From the NCBI GenBank assembly GCA_032718865.1, contig JALUTQ010000035.1, positions 124,001 to 188,000 of the forward strand: 64,000 nucleotides of DNA, in the 5' to 3' direction. The DNA comes from Tilletia caries. Its lineage: Eukaryota > Basidiomycota > Exobasidiomycetes > Tilletiales > Tilletiaceae. The notes below the pieces were generated by a model that saw nothing but the letters and a program-made list of their open reading frames with translations, did no database searches and had not been told where the DNA came from. Made by a program: the position numbers and the translations under genes. Numbering within the stretch: position 1 is the stretch's first letter; the number at the start of each line of letters is the position of its first letter. Below, piece after piece: positions 20,678-31,327 of this stretch.

Positions 20678-22586
20678 CTCAGTAAAAACGTATCCGCTGT
20701 GTATCCGCGGCTGAAGCAGCGAACCCGCTGCAGACCCGCTGACCCCCGAAATGAAAGTTTTGACGTCTCAAACTACCCGCTGCATATCCGCGGCGAACAT
20801 TGTACTAGATGTACCTGATAATAGGCAATCTAGTAAGTGAAAGCAAGTAGAGTGAGTGATGAATGGCCAAAGAGAAGAATGCTAAGTACAGTGGACGAGC
20901 AAGAGAAAAGGTGTGACTGAGAGTGAAGCGTGGGAAAGTGGAGGTGGAGGAAGTGTGAGAACAAAGGAAGAGAAAGGGACAAAGGGAGAAAGATAGCGGA
21001 CACGTGGTAGAGCCACGTGGTACCAGCACAAACATGCTGTGGACCAAAGACATCAACCTCACCTCCCTGAGCAAAACTTTCTTGGAACATCACGTTCCAA
21101 CCACCCGCAGCAAACCCGCTGCGCACGTTGTGGACGGAACGAAAGACTTCAACTTCACGTTGCGCAGTCTTCTTGTCCATCTTCTCGACAACGACCACCA
21201 ACATCGACGACAAGTCGACAACCACTGACCACTGACCACCAAAAGTCACCCCTCTCTTCTTGCGCTCGCGATGTCTTTCTTTCTCCTTGCTTCCTTTCTT
21301 CGCTCTCCGTCGTCTCGAGCGCTCACTTCTCTCTTCTCTCTCTTTTGCCTCGTGCGCGGTGCGATGGCATTTCTTTTCCCTCTCCCCAGTCCCCAGTTCA
21401 CAGTTGTCGATCTCCTGCAGTCCGCTCTCTCAGTCGGCATGCTCTGCCGCGTTCATCGGTGAGTCTTTCTTTCCCGCCCTCTTTGCTTGTTGTGCACTCA
21501 CGCGTTTTGCCCTGTTTCTTTCCTCTACAGTCTCACTTACAGTCCTTCTCTCCTTTGTTGACTTCCAAGGACAGCTGACACGCTTACTATGGCATGTGTA
21601 TCTTCATTGTGGTATGTAGATCTACTCTCTGATGGTCGCTCTCGTTCCAGAACTAGCTCTGACAGTCTGATCCACAGCATTTATTCACACTTCCTTGACA
21701 GCAGCAGCACGGAGCACTCAGTCTGACCCTTAGCCCATCCGACACGTCGACGCCCCCTTCGCTCGTTCTCCCACCATGCGGCATGCCCGAACTCTAGTCT
21801 CTACCTCACCCGTGGGTGTCTTGTTGGCGCCATCATCCCTCCCACAGGACACAGCACATCGAACGATCCCGGCGCCAAGCAACGTATGTTCTTTCTTCTG
21901 TCCCCACCTCTCTCCCTTGATAAGTCTCTCATCTTCTCGGTTTCTTCTTGCCACATCTTATCACACAGCTTCCAGCTCTCTACTCCTCTGACTCCTTTCA
22001 GCGTCCACTTGTTTGACTTTGTGAGTCCTCACGGCTGCATGTTACGCGCACAGATCAATTGATTCTCTCTTCGTTACTGGTTACAGGCTACAGCTCATGC
22101 GACCAGACGATGTGAGTATCGCTTCGTCCACGGCTCCACGCGCGGTGCCCGGTCGAATTTATTGAGCAGAATTTCTCCCTCAGACCCCGCCTATCACCAT
22201 TACTGACCATGTTTCCTCTGCGCTTGAAAGGTGAGTGGTGAGCTACCCTTTTCCATCCATCGTACTCACTATACACTGACAGCTGACTCCAGGACTATGG
22301 GAGGAGGGTGTCCGGTAGAGAGAGGGGGGAGGGGTGAAGGTATATTAGCAGCGGGTTAGCAGCGGGTCAATAGAACATCTTTGTCTGTGGATTTACCGCG
22401 TGTTAGCCGTGAGAGAGCAGCGGGTTAGGAGCGGGCGACCCGCGACCCGCTGTACATCGCGGATTCTGTGTCCAAGCGGAAGCACAGCGGGTGACCCGCT
22501 GCTGACCCGCTGGGGATGCGAGTCTCATCCGCTCCAAAGTCACCGCGGATTAGCAGCGGGTACACGGTGGGTTCGTTTTTACTGAG
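20678..22586. mobile_element. 1.9-kb TIR element with CAGCGGGT subterminal repeats
   Basis: The ends are CTCAGTAAAAACG at 20678-20690 and its complement at 22574-22586, followed inward by similar sequence. CCTAACT flanks both sides directly (20671-20677 and 22587-22593). Repeats of ACCCGCTG/CAGCGGGT cluster near both ends. A 7-bp duplication could be a worn 8-bp hAT duplication. The interior 21040-22320 is pyrimidine-rich with several GT...AG intron-like stretches, but I see no coding sequence I can support. Confidence 0.7.
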
Positions 22587-22593
22587 CCTAACT

Positions 22594-23309
22594 TTAGTTA
22601 AGGGGTTATAGGGCGGCTCCCGCCTTACGGCCGTAAGGTTTTTGCCATTCAGGCTCGTAGTTAGGGACTTTTCTTCGCAACTACCAACACAACACACCAT
22701 TCTCAATCAGGTTACCCTTGACCAAATCCAGTCCTGCAACTTCTGGCATGTCTAGTTCCCAGCGAGAGCGAGGGTGTACTGAATAGACCTGTCTGAAGAG
22801 GCTACCAGTAAGTGAAGTGCAAGTGACTATGCGAGTGAAGAGTGTGTAGAATGACAAGGGAGAGCGAGCTAAGTACAAGGGACGAGGTCGACAAGGGTAA
22901 CGATGAGAGCGAGGGAAAAGTGTGACGTGGGAAAAGTGGAGAGAAGTGGAGGTGATGTTGCTATGCAGCTGCGTGAGAAAGAAGTGAGAGAGAGATATAA
23001 GGAGGAAAGATAAGATAAGGGACACGTGGAGTAGCCACGTGCTGCCCGCCAGCACAAGGGACAATCGGCCACGTGACGTAGGACTATAGGAGAGACGCGA
23101 CGTGTCCACTGTCCGTAAACATGATTTTTCTCTTCCTTCATCTTCTCTTGACTCTTCCCAGCTGCCGTTCCGTATTCTCATCTCGCAGGGCTGATGGCAG
23201 ACGTGGCAGCGAAGATGCGTTCCATTTCCTTCTCCTCTTCAATCATAACCTCCTTTGTTCACTACAGAATCCCTCATTCCCTCTGCAACGGTATCGCTCT
23301 CTCAGTCGG
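22594..23309. other. Noncoding, with a diverged copy of 20820-21050
   Basis: No gene recognised. The segment 22790-23090 resembles 20820-21050 (AGTAAGTGAA...AAGTGGAG...GGACACGTGG...AGCCACGTG). The same noncoding repeat therefore occurs inside and outside the neighbouring TIR element. A palindrome CCTTACGGCCGTAAGG lies near 22623. Confidence 0.4.
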
Positions 23310-23407
23310 CTCACATAATCAGTGATGCATATTATACTATAGTATGTCACTTTTGAAGCAGAATGTACTATAGTATATAGTATGTTTTTTTGAATTTGAG
23401 CCACAGA

Positions 23408-24131
23408 CAGGGCTCGGCTCCGACTATAGTCGCACGTTTTTTGGCATAGTCATAGTCGTAGTCGTAGGCGTTTTTTGAAAATCCGAAATAGTCATAGTCG
23501 TAAGTCTGACTATAGTGCCATAGTCGACTATAGTCGCAGGCTTTTGGCGCAGCCAAATTTTTGCACTGTAGTGTGACTATAGCCAAAATTGTAACGCCTG
23601 TGCGCCACTATAGTCGGACTTTGGGACAATAATTTTCGCACTATAGTTGCACGTCCAATTTCAGACTATAAATAGTTATAGTGTAGGTCGCTTTTGATTG
23701 TCTAAAATGGGATATAGTCACTAGTCAGGCTATGGTTCGACTATCCAACAATAATAGTCGCACTATGACTGGCTATAGTGTTTCATGGGCAATAGATGCC
23801 ATAGTCTGACTATAGCGGTGGCGGTCGGGCCTGCGGCTATAGTCGCAACTCCAAGCTATAGTCAGACCATAACATACTATAGTCGGACTATAGCCGAATT
23901 GTTTGCTGCGACTATAGCCTTGACGTCCAGCTATTGTCCGACTATAGTCGCAAAATCAATTTTTAGACCAGATTTTTAGCGACTATGGCGACTATTGTCT
24001 TACATCTTCTGGAGCATAGTCATAGTCATAGTCGTAAGTGCGACTATCAGCGGCTATGACTATAGTCGCTCATAGTCGTATGAGGCTATAGTCGTAATAG
24101 TCGTAAAATCCCATAGTCGTGCCGAGCCCTG
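23408..24131. mobile_element. hAT MITE A, CGACTATAGTCG repeats
   Basis: The element starts CAGGGCTCGGCTCCGACTAT and ends GTGCCGAGCCCTG. The 8-bp duplication GCCACAGA lies at 23400-23407 and 24132-24139. Its 724 bp are dense in variants of CGACTATAGTCG, with no ORF. The terminus and 8-bp duplication place it with hAT elements. A second copy in the opposite orientation is at 47891-48626. Confidence 0.9.
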
Positions 24132-24732
24132 GCCACAGACTATCCATAGTATGCAAAAATTATATACTATCTCCTGATAGTATACTATAGTATGCGGCGT
24201 AAATTGTATGCCACTTGAAGTCTACTATATTCATACTATAGTATACAATGACAATTCCTGGCCGAATTATGCCTTAATATGACACTAAAGGTGTATTATA
24301 GGATAGAGCTAGTATGTTTTTATGACATACATAATCAATAATGCACTAGAAGTATACTATAGCCCACAAGTAGTATACTTTAGTATACTGTATACAACAA
24401 GTTCTTTGCAATCATCCTGAAAACATCATATTGTGGATGTTTCTAATATACTATTTTCATACTACTCTGAAAGTGTATTATAGTATAAAAAGAGGATACA
24501 TCCAGTATACTTTTTGAGTACTATAGTACACTTGTATGCTACAGTAGGATAGTTTTAGTATGATTTTCGGCAAGTGAGGCAAAACATACTATAGTCATAC
24601 TATATTACCGCCGCCAAAACCAAATAGTATATAGTATGACCATCGAAAAAATGCCGGCAATTCGCGGCATACTATAGTATATTGCGTAAATAGTATATAC
24701 TATATAGTATACTATCGTAGGATACTATCGAT

Positions 24733-25452
24733 TGTTGATTTTCTCCAGCTGCGAGCGACCAGCAATGGTGCTCCAGCATATGCTGTGACTTTCCCTTTGT
24801 CCGCACACACTATGGCAGGTCACGTGACCTCCACTTCCACATTCATTCGTTATCTCGGCCGATACTTTCTCTATTCTCTCCGCTCCACTTCTCACTTCCG
24901 TTTCCTACACTCTTACCATCACGTGAGCGATCACTGTCCGATGATCACTGCCCGCAGAGAATCTTCACCCATTGGGCGAACTTCTCCACATCACCCCTAT
25001 AAATAGCCAGCTCCCCTCCTGTCCTCCCACCACCATCCTGTATGCTCACTACCACCATCGTCCGCACCCACAAGCAATTGAGCATCACATCACTGGCATA
25101 TCATCATCGTCCGCAGACCGCATCACACATCACCGAACCGATTGGCGCCTTGTGCCCAGTCTCTTCCATCGCGCTCACCACCACCGACCGCGTCGCCATC
25201 GACATCGACACAAGCTCGTCCGCAGGGACAGCTTTACGGAACCAGCACATATCAGCGCCTTGTGCCTGGCATTCCGACATCACCGCCAACAACTACCGCA
25301 GGAGTAGTCCGGCATCGCCCTCGCGCGCGCGCCAGTGCCTTGTGCTTGGCTGCACCAAGTCCGTCCGTGGGACTCATCAGCAGCACCAGCAGCACCAGCA
25401 GCACCAGCAGCACAGGGGTACGTGGGACCGGCAACTAGCTACGATTTCAACA
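24733..25452 (+). repeat. 5' LTR of Copia element
   Basis: It begins TGTTGATTTTCTCC and ends GATTTCAACA. TATAAATA at 24998-25005 is a likely core promoter, with CACGTG-containing sites upstream (GTCACGTGAC near 24820; ATCACGTGAG near 24918). Near its end is a run of CAGCAC units (25378-25414). The GTCCG pentamer recurs in it. Confidence 0.88.
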
Positions 25453-25487
25453 GATTAAGAGTCTGAATAGCTCTTCCCACACCCCTT

Positions 25488-25840
25488 TCACCCGTCCGCG
25501 CCACCTGTCCGTCCGTCGACACCGTCCGTCACCCCGTCGACACCGTCCGTCCGTGCATCTGCTCTGCATTGTCCGTCGACACCGTCCGTCCGTGCATCAT
25601 CCGCACTTGTCCGTCTGCACCGTCCGTCCGTGCATCGTCCGTTTACCCGTCCGCGACGCGCATTACCCCGTCGGCACCGTCCGTCCGTGCACCGTCCGTT
25701 TACCCCGTCCGCATCGTCCGCGCCCGCGTCGACGTCGACTCCACCGTCGTCGACCTCATCCTCCTCCCTGCCGCGCTCGTCCGTCTGCGCTTGTCCGTCC
25801 GTCCGTCCGTCCGTCCGTCCGCAGGAACAATCCATCCTTC
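25488..25840 (+). repeat. GTCCG-rich degenerate tandem array in the Copia leader
   Basis: This stretch repeats CACCGTCCGTCCGTGCATC-like units of about 20-30 bp and ends in (GTCC)n at 25795-25822. The open frames across it on both strands arise from the repeat and are not taken as genes. The same pentamer continues through the rest of the element on the same strand. Confidence 0.8.
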
Positions 25841-26353
25841 ACACACTCAGGGAGAGGAATCATAGGGCATTTCATTTTTTCACCATCAGAAAGTCCGAGT
25901 CTGATCGTCCGCAAGTCCGAGCCTGGGTTAGAGGTTGAGCACGTCCGTACGCCCCTCCTCATCACCCTCGCCATCGTCGATCCCATCTTTAGGGCTCTCG
26001 ACCTCATCCACAAGTCCGTCGACCTCATCACCGACCCCTCATTTTTCTCGGCCGAAATTTTACCCGATCCCGGTCACGTGCCCGCCCGAAAAAGCATACC
26101 ACCGGAACGCCCGTCTCAAGCTCTGATTTATCATCTTGTTTTTCAAGTCCGTACCTTTCGTCCTCGCCGAGAAAGAACCCTCCGAACTCATCCTTCACTT
26201 TCGGGGTCGATCAAATTCCGGTTCACCCACTAGGTCCGAGCGGTCACATTTTCGAAACCCAAAATTTTATTTCGGTCAATTCTCAACCGATTTCGAATCT
26301 GAAAACGGTTTTCGGTCCGTAAAAATCCCCAGATCACGACCGCGGCCTCAAAC

Positions 26354-27260
26354 ATGGAGACCAATATCACTTCTGCAAGCATACCCGGCCTTACAGGCGT
26401 GGAGAACTTTTTCAAGTGGCGTCAAGCAATGGAGCCGATCCTGGACGGATTCCGTGCCCTTCTCATCGTCCAAGGCTACGACTGCTGTCCGACGATGCCC
26501 GTCATCCCTTCCTCGACCGACCTCAAACTCATCGAGGCTTGGAAGGATCGGGACGCCCGAGCCCGGTCACTTATACAAAGAACCATCAGCGGTCCGATGG
26601 TTGCTATGACCAGAGCCCTCAAGACCTCTTCGGAGATGTGGCTTCTCCTCCACGACCTCAACGACCTCAACACGTCCGATCACCGTGCCACAATCAATCG
26701 AAGACTCGCAAACCTCTTTTTGGAGGAGTCCGGCGACATGGCCGAACATCTCAACACATACATCGAGATGGTGGCCGAAGCAGAAGCAGCAGGTTTACCC
26801 TGGGGCAAGAACGACGACGAGAAGGCTCTCTGCTTTCTCGACACCCTCGACCACGCGTTCCGTCCGATAAAGAGCGAGTGGCGTGGATTACCAAAAAGAA
26901 GACCGGTCGTTTTTCGCCCTCATCAAGATCTACAAAGAAGAGGACGTTGCCCGTAAACGTTCGTCCGACCGACAGATCGAAGCGGCAGCAATGGCAGCTG
27001 TCCAAAACCCCAAGCAGTCCGTCAAGATCAAGGGGATATCACAAAACAAGAAGTCTGCCCGACCGTTAGGCAGCGACAATGGACCACTATGCTACGGCTG
27101 TGGCTCCAGGGACGGGCACGTTCGTGCCGACTGTCCCATCACCAAGCATCTTGGTCCTGGGGGGGATCATATGCTGGAACTGTCACGAGAAGGGACACGC
27201 ACAAACCGAGTGCCCCATCGACCATGCGAAGGCGGTGTGCACGGAGGATGAGGATATCCT
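26354..27260 (+). pseudogene. Copia Gag with two zinc knuckles, frameshifted
   Basis: ATG 26354 starts a Copia-type Gag (ENFFKWRQAMEPILDGF, then LNTYIEMVAEAEAAGLPW). The frame shifts at the A5 run 26893-26897 and again at the G7 run 27159-27165. The first knuckle, CYGCGSRDGHVRADC (about 27088-27132), is in one frame, and the second, CWNCHEKGHAQTEC (about 27174-27215), in the next. Each shift is one base in a homopolymer, so either sequencing error or real decay could explain them. The product would form the particle that packages element RNA. Confidence 0.75.
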
Positions 27261-27325
27261 CGGTGCACTAGTGGAAGAGCATACGAGGCTCGCTGGGGAG
27301 TCCGACCCCCACCACCGTCGCCTTC

Positions 27326-28405
27326 ATGGTAGACTCCGGAGCATCCCGACACATCGTCGAGCACGAGTGGATGCTCAGCAATTCTCGAAACATTCCCGAG
27401 ATTGCATTCAAGACCGTGGGCTGTAAGCTCAAGGCCGACAAGGCTGGCGACATCATGGGGTCCCTGCCTGACGGCCGCGGCATCACCTTCAAGGACGCCG
27501 TACATATTCCGGAAGGAGGAGTCAACCTACTTTCCGAGGAACTCCTCATGGAACGAGGCTGGAGGAAGGTCATTTGCGACAACGGTGACGCTATCCTCCA
27601 ACATAACATCAAGTCCGACTGGCGGCTGCCCCTACAGAAACTTGGAAGGGCCCGCTACCTGGTGTTCAAACTCAAGTCCGTTGAACCAGTCAAGTCCGAG
27701 GCAAGCAAGAACTTCCTTGCTGCCGCTCAACCGACCGTCGACCGTATCAAGTCCGACCCTGCTTGTCCGAAAGCATGGGAACCCAGTCTGCAAGCAGAGG
27801 AGACCGATCCTCACGAAGTCATTCGCGTCGAAGACTTCCTTGAGCCCGATAACGACGACGCGCTCCCGGCTGCAGAAGGGCAGAGGGAGCGACCACGCAA
27901 GGTGGTGTGCACGGGAGACCGACCCGTCCGCGAACCTCCTTGTCGTTCCGACCGCGATCAGCATTCAGAAGGCGAACGTCACAACTTCGTCATGTTCATT
28001 CAAGAGTCAGAAGGTCCCTTGCTTCCAATCAGTCCGACAGACAAGGTCCCTTTCACATACGAGGAGGCTCTTGCACGACCTGAGCCTGATCGACCAGAAC
28101 GCGTCCATCACATGGACAGGGATTTCAATTCCCTTATCAAGACCGGCACCCTCGAAGAAGTCACCGTTCCAGAGGGAGCAAACGTTGTGCCCACAAGGCA
28201 CGTATTCAAGACCGTGACCGACATCGACAAGATCAGCCCCGTCCTCGGTATCACCGTCCGACGCATGAAGGATGCCTACTACATCAACCAGTCTGTCTAC
28301 AGTCCGACCGCAGACATCCTCACCAAGCCCGTGTCCGGTTCCACACTCTGCAAGCACCGCGAGTCTATGGGACTACAGCCTCCGCCCGATTCAACATCTC
28401 ATTGA
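27326..28405 (+). pseudogene. Copia Pol remnant: protease plus RT/RNase H edges
   Basis: One open frame of 359 residues begins in the aspartic protease (MVDSGASRHIVEHEWML; DSGA is the active-site motif). It runs through GVNLLSEELLMERG, then a linker, then directly into the RT N-terminus (FTYEEALARPEP and NSLIKTGTLEEVTVPEG), then VLGITVRR and YYINQSVYSPTADILTKPV. The integrase, the RT catalytic core with its YVDD box, and most of RNase H are missing. The deletions keep the frame open. It cannot supply its own cDNA synthesis or integration. Confidence 0.8.
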
Positions 28406-28439
28406 ACGTCTTTCGCACCACTGGCTGGTCGAGAGGGAG

Positions 28440-29761
28440 TGTTGATTTTCTCCAGCTGCGAGCGACCAGCAATGGTGCTCCAGCATATGCTGTGACTTTC
28501 CCTTTGTCCGCACACACTATGGCAGGTCACGTGACCTCCACTTCCACATTCATTCGTTATCTCGGCCGATACTTTCTCTATTCTCTCCGCTCCACTTCTC
28601 ACTTCCGTTTCCTACACTCTTACCATCACGTGAGCGATCACTGTCCGATGATCACTGCCCGCAGAGAATCTTCACCCATTGGGCGAACTTCTCCACATCA
28701 CCCCTATAAATAGCCAGCTCCCCTCCTGTCCTCCCACCACCATCGACGGGTCAAGCGGCATAATACAGCTGCTCGTTTCATGGACGATGGTCTGCAGCGT
28801 GTGCCTGGGACGATGGTGATCCGTGAACCTCATTTGATCGGTGACAACCATCGCACCGACTTGCGTGTCTCGGGTCCGGGGGGGCTCCTCGCGGGGTCCT
28901 CACCGAGTTCGACCTCACCTTCATCTCCACCACCTCAAAGGAGGCACAGGCGATTGCCCACCGAATCGAGCGCCAGCTGCTTTCCACAGGACAGGACCGG
29001 TGGGCGATCGCTAAGGCTGCGTTGGATGCTATCTTGGAGCACAAGGCCGCCATCAAGCGTGACACCTACGAAAGTCGTCTGGAGGAGCGGTGCACGGCAT
29101 TCACACCCCTGGCATTTACCCTGGAGGGCGCCGCCCATATCGAGGCAACGGAGGTGCTCAAGTACTGGCGCGGGGTTATGCACTCTTTCTCTTACATGTT
29201 CAACGCTATTTCTATTTCTCTCCTTAGGTCCAGAGCAGAGACATTTGCGCTCCGTCTATACTAGGTCCCTCATTTGAGCCTTTTGTCCCCCCTTCTTGTC
29301 TTCCGTTTGTACTTCTTCATAACCACCAACATCAATCCACCTTTTCACCACCATCCTGTATGCTCACTACCACCATCGTCCGCACCCACAAGCAATTGAG
29401 CATCACATCACTGGCATATCATCATCGTCCGCAGACCGCATCACACATCACCGAACCGATTGGCGCCTTGTGCCCAGTCTCTTCCATCGCGCTCACCACC
29501 ACCGACCGCGTCGCCATCGACATCGACACAAGCTCGTCCGCAGGGACAGCTTTACGGAACCAGCACATATCAGCGCCTTGTGCCTGGCATTCCGACATCA
29601 CCGCCAACAACTACCGCAGGAGTAGTCCGGCATCGCCCTCGCGCGCGCGCCAGTGCCTTGTGCTTGGCTGCACCAAGTCCGTCCGTGGGACTCATCAGCA
29701 GCACCAGCAGCACCAGCAGCACAGGGGTACGTGGGACCGGCAACTAGCTACGATTTCAACA
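28440..29761 (+). repeat. 3' LTR of Copia element, with LINE insertion
   Basis: Same sequence as the 5' LTR apart from the loss of one 9-bp CAGCACCAG unit and a 601-bp insertion (28745-29345) flanked by CACCACCATC. TATAAATA is at 28705-28712. Confidence 0.88.
28745..29345 (+). mobile_element. 5'-truncated LINE fragment in the 3' LTR
   Basis: The insert is bounded by the 10-bp duplication CACCACCATC (28735-28744 and 29346-29355) and is absent from the 5' LTR. It encodes the end of a LINE ORF2. KRHNTAARFMDDGLQ...REPHLIGDN..TDLRV is in one frame. After the G7 run near 28880, EFDLTFISTT...YESRLEERCTAFTPLAFTLEG...LKYW is in another. This pattern resembles the C-terminal restriction-like endonuclease region of R2/CRE-type LINEs; that placement is tentative. 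The stop TAG is near 29262, followed by about 80 bp of 3' UTR. Confidence 0.65.
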
Positions 29762-30078
29762 TCGATAGTATGTTGCACCACTACTCACATTACTTCTGAG
29801 TTTTATGTCATTCCCTGCGAATTCCGATGGATCAAGCTGGAACAGCGCTCAAAGTTCAAACTGCCGCCTTTATGGCCTCCCTCTCCGGCCAGATGGGCAA
29901 CCTGGGTCAGAACTCCGGCTGAGGTGCGCCCGGACTTGCAGCCTCTGGACAGCAAGCCGGTCAATCCAACGCCTTTGGTCCAGGATGGCCTGGATGGCCG
30001 CGCGTAAAAATTCCACAGCAGCAGCCCCTTCAGAATTTTTCTGGTCTCGACCCAGGCTTCGTCGACGCCGCCTCTCGG

Positions 30079-31287
30079 ATGGATCTCGGTATCCAGCAGC
30101 AACCGGGGTCAGCTCCAAATCCTCGACAGTCAAGGTCAAAAGGGTCGTTTCGGTACAACCCGAATCGCACGTCCCTTCCCCCGCACCTGTCTCCTTTTGA
30201 CCGCGCTCCTGTCAGTCCTGTGGTTATTCCTGCAGATCTGGTCGACCTCTATATGAACGGGAACCAAGTTCCCCTCAGCCTTCTCACTCCTGACTCCCGG
30301 AGCCATCCTCCTCTTTCACCGAGGAGAGCGGCCAAAGTTCTCTTTTCCCCTCGACAGCGCGGCAAACCGTCAGCTGGACGGCTATCTCAAGCTCGATCGA
30401 CACTATATCCGGTTTCCTGATTGGGCTACCGCCGCAGCCATCTATGCCGTCCTTATCAATCATGTCTCCCCAGGACCCCACCTCAATCTGACCCGCTCAC
30501 TGGGACGCACTCGGACTCGCAAACATGGCTGGAGCACGACATCTCTGTCCAGTCCCTCCATCATGGCGAAAACTGGGCGGTCCTACGCGAATACGATTAC
30601 AGAGTCCGCGAGGCAATGGCAGTCTCCATGCGTGATGGAGTCGACATGGCGTTTGATATTTGATCGGTGGACCGCAAACTTCTGGATCTGTCCGCCGACA
30701 TGGTGCGCTTCAAAAGTAGATTTTTCCTCGACACAGATCGCGCTCTTGAGTCTGAGATCGCCAGGCTGGTCAAGGCACCTGCTTCCGAGTACGACACCAT
30801 CGTCAAAGCCGGCCTATCCACGTCCTCAGCGTCAGGTAATCAAGCCTCCCCGAAACGTAAAGGGGCCCGGCTCCCTTCCGCTCTCGGCGGCACCAAAACC
30901 CCTGAGCCGTCGTCAGGCGGTGATTCCTTTCGAGGTCAGGGCGTCAGGTGGTGCCCTATCTGCTGTCAGCATACGGACAAGCACTCCTGGGTGTCCTGCC
31001 ATGAACCTGCCGCAGGACCAGACAAACTCGTCAACATCCAAGCCACCAAGTGCTGGCATTGGCATAAAGCTCGGCAGGCAGTCTGCATCAACTACAACTG
31101 CAATCTCGCTTGCGGAACCAAGAAGCCCATTGGCACGGGAGACGCCCCAACACCCTCCTTCCCTTTTGGCCATTATTGCACCAGATGCGGCGGCAGCCAC
31201 CGGTCCATCCAAGAGGTCTGCACCGCGTTTGCCGCTGCGGGCGCGGTCTCAGCTAGTGGATCCGACAAGGTCAAGCTCTCCGCCTGA
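30079..31287 (+). pseudogene. Gag-like ORF1 of YR element 2, frameshifted
   Basis: Pieces in changing frames: RYNPNRTSLPPHLSPF, then LDGYLKLDRHYIRFPDWATA in another frame (near 30375), then DISVQSLHHGENWAVLREYDYRVREAM, and after a stop at 30661 DMVRFKSRFFLDTDR. The final part (30940-31230) holds the Cys/His array WCPICCQHTDKHSW, KCWHWHKARQAVCINYNCNLAC and GHYCTRCGGSHRSIQEVC. This parallels the array of element 1. Confidence 0.65.
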
Positions 31288-31327
31288 GAATGACACTGTG
31301 GCAAACCAGTGTCCTTCTCTCTCAGTC

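Larger units (their letters stand above)
24733..29761 (+). mobile_element. Ty1/Copia LTR retrotransposon, young but internally deleted
   Basis: LTRs starting TG and ending CA lie at 24733-25452 and 28440-29761, with the 5-bp duplication TCGAT at 24728-24732 and 29762-29766. A purine tract GAGAGGGAG abuts the 3' LTR. The two LTRs appear identical apart from one 9-bp CAGCACCAG unit and a LINE inserted in the 3' LTR. Gag and protease remain, but integrase and the catalytic RT are gone. A near-identical LTR pair around a defective interior suggests that enzymes from another copy moved it. Confidence 0.9.
23318..29783. mobile_element. hAT-type MITE of TATACTATAGTATG repeats, split twice
   Basis: The left end TCAGTGATGCA and the right end TGCACCACTA (inverted TAGTGGTGCA) match the hAT pattern of CAGTG-like termini. 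The 8-bp flanks are CTCACATA and CTCACATT. The body (23330-23400, 24140-24727, 29767-29775) is AT-rich and made of variants of ATACTATAGTAT. It is interrupted by hAT MITE A at 23408 and by the Copia element at 24733. Removing Copia restores TACTATCGATAGTATG, itself a unit of the repeat. Confidence 0.65.

Noticed and set aside
20820..22320. Possible intron-rich gene inside the 20678 element
   Set aside because: GT...AG stretches and short pyrimidine-coded ORFs exist, but no joined frame longer than about 100 codons looked like a protein.
23408..24131. CRISPR-like array of short palindromic repeats
   Set aside because: The units are imperfect and overlapping, with no constant spacers, and are bounded by TIRs and an 8-bp duplication in a eukaryotic context.
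25488..25835. Asp/Gly/Arg-rich and Ser/Val/Pro-rich ORFs on both strands
   Set aside because: They are translations of the GTCCG tandem array and change with any unit gain or loss.
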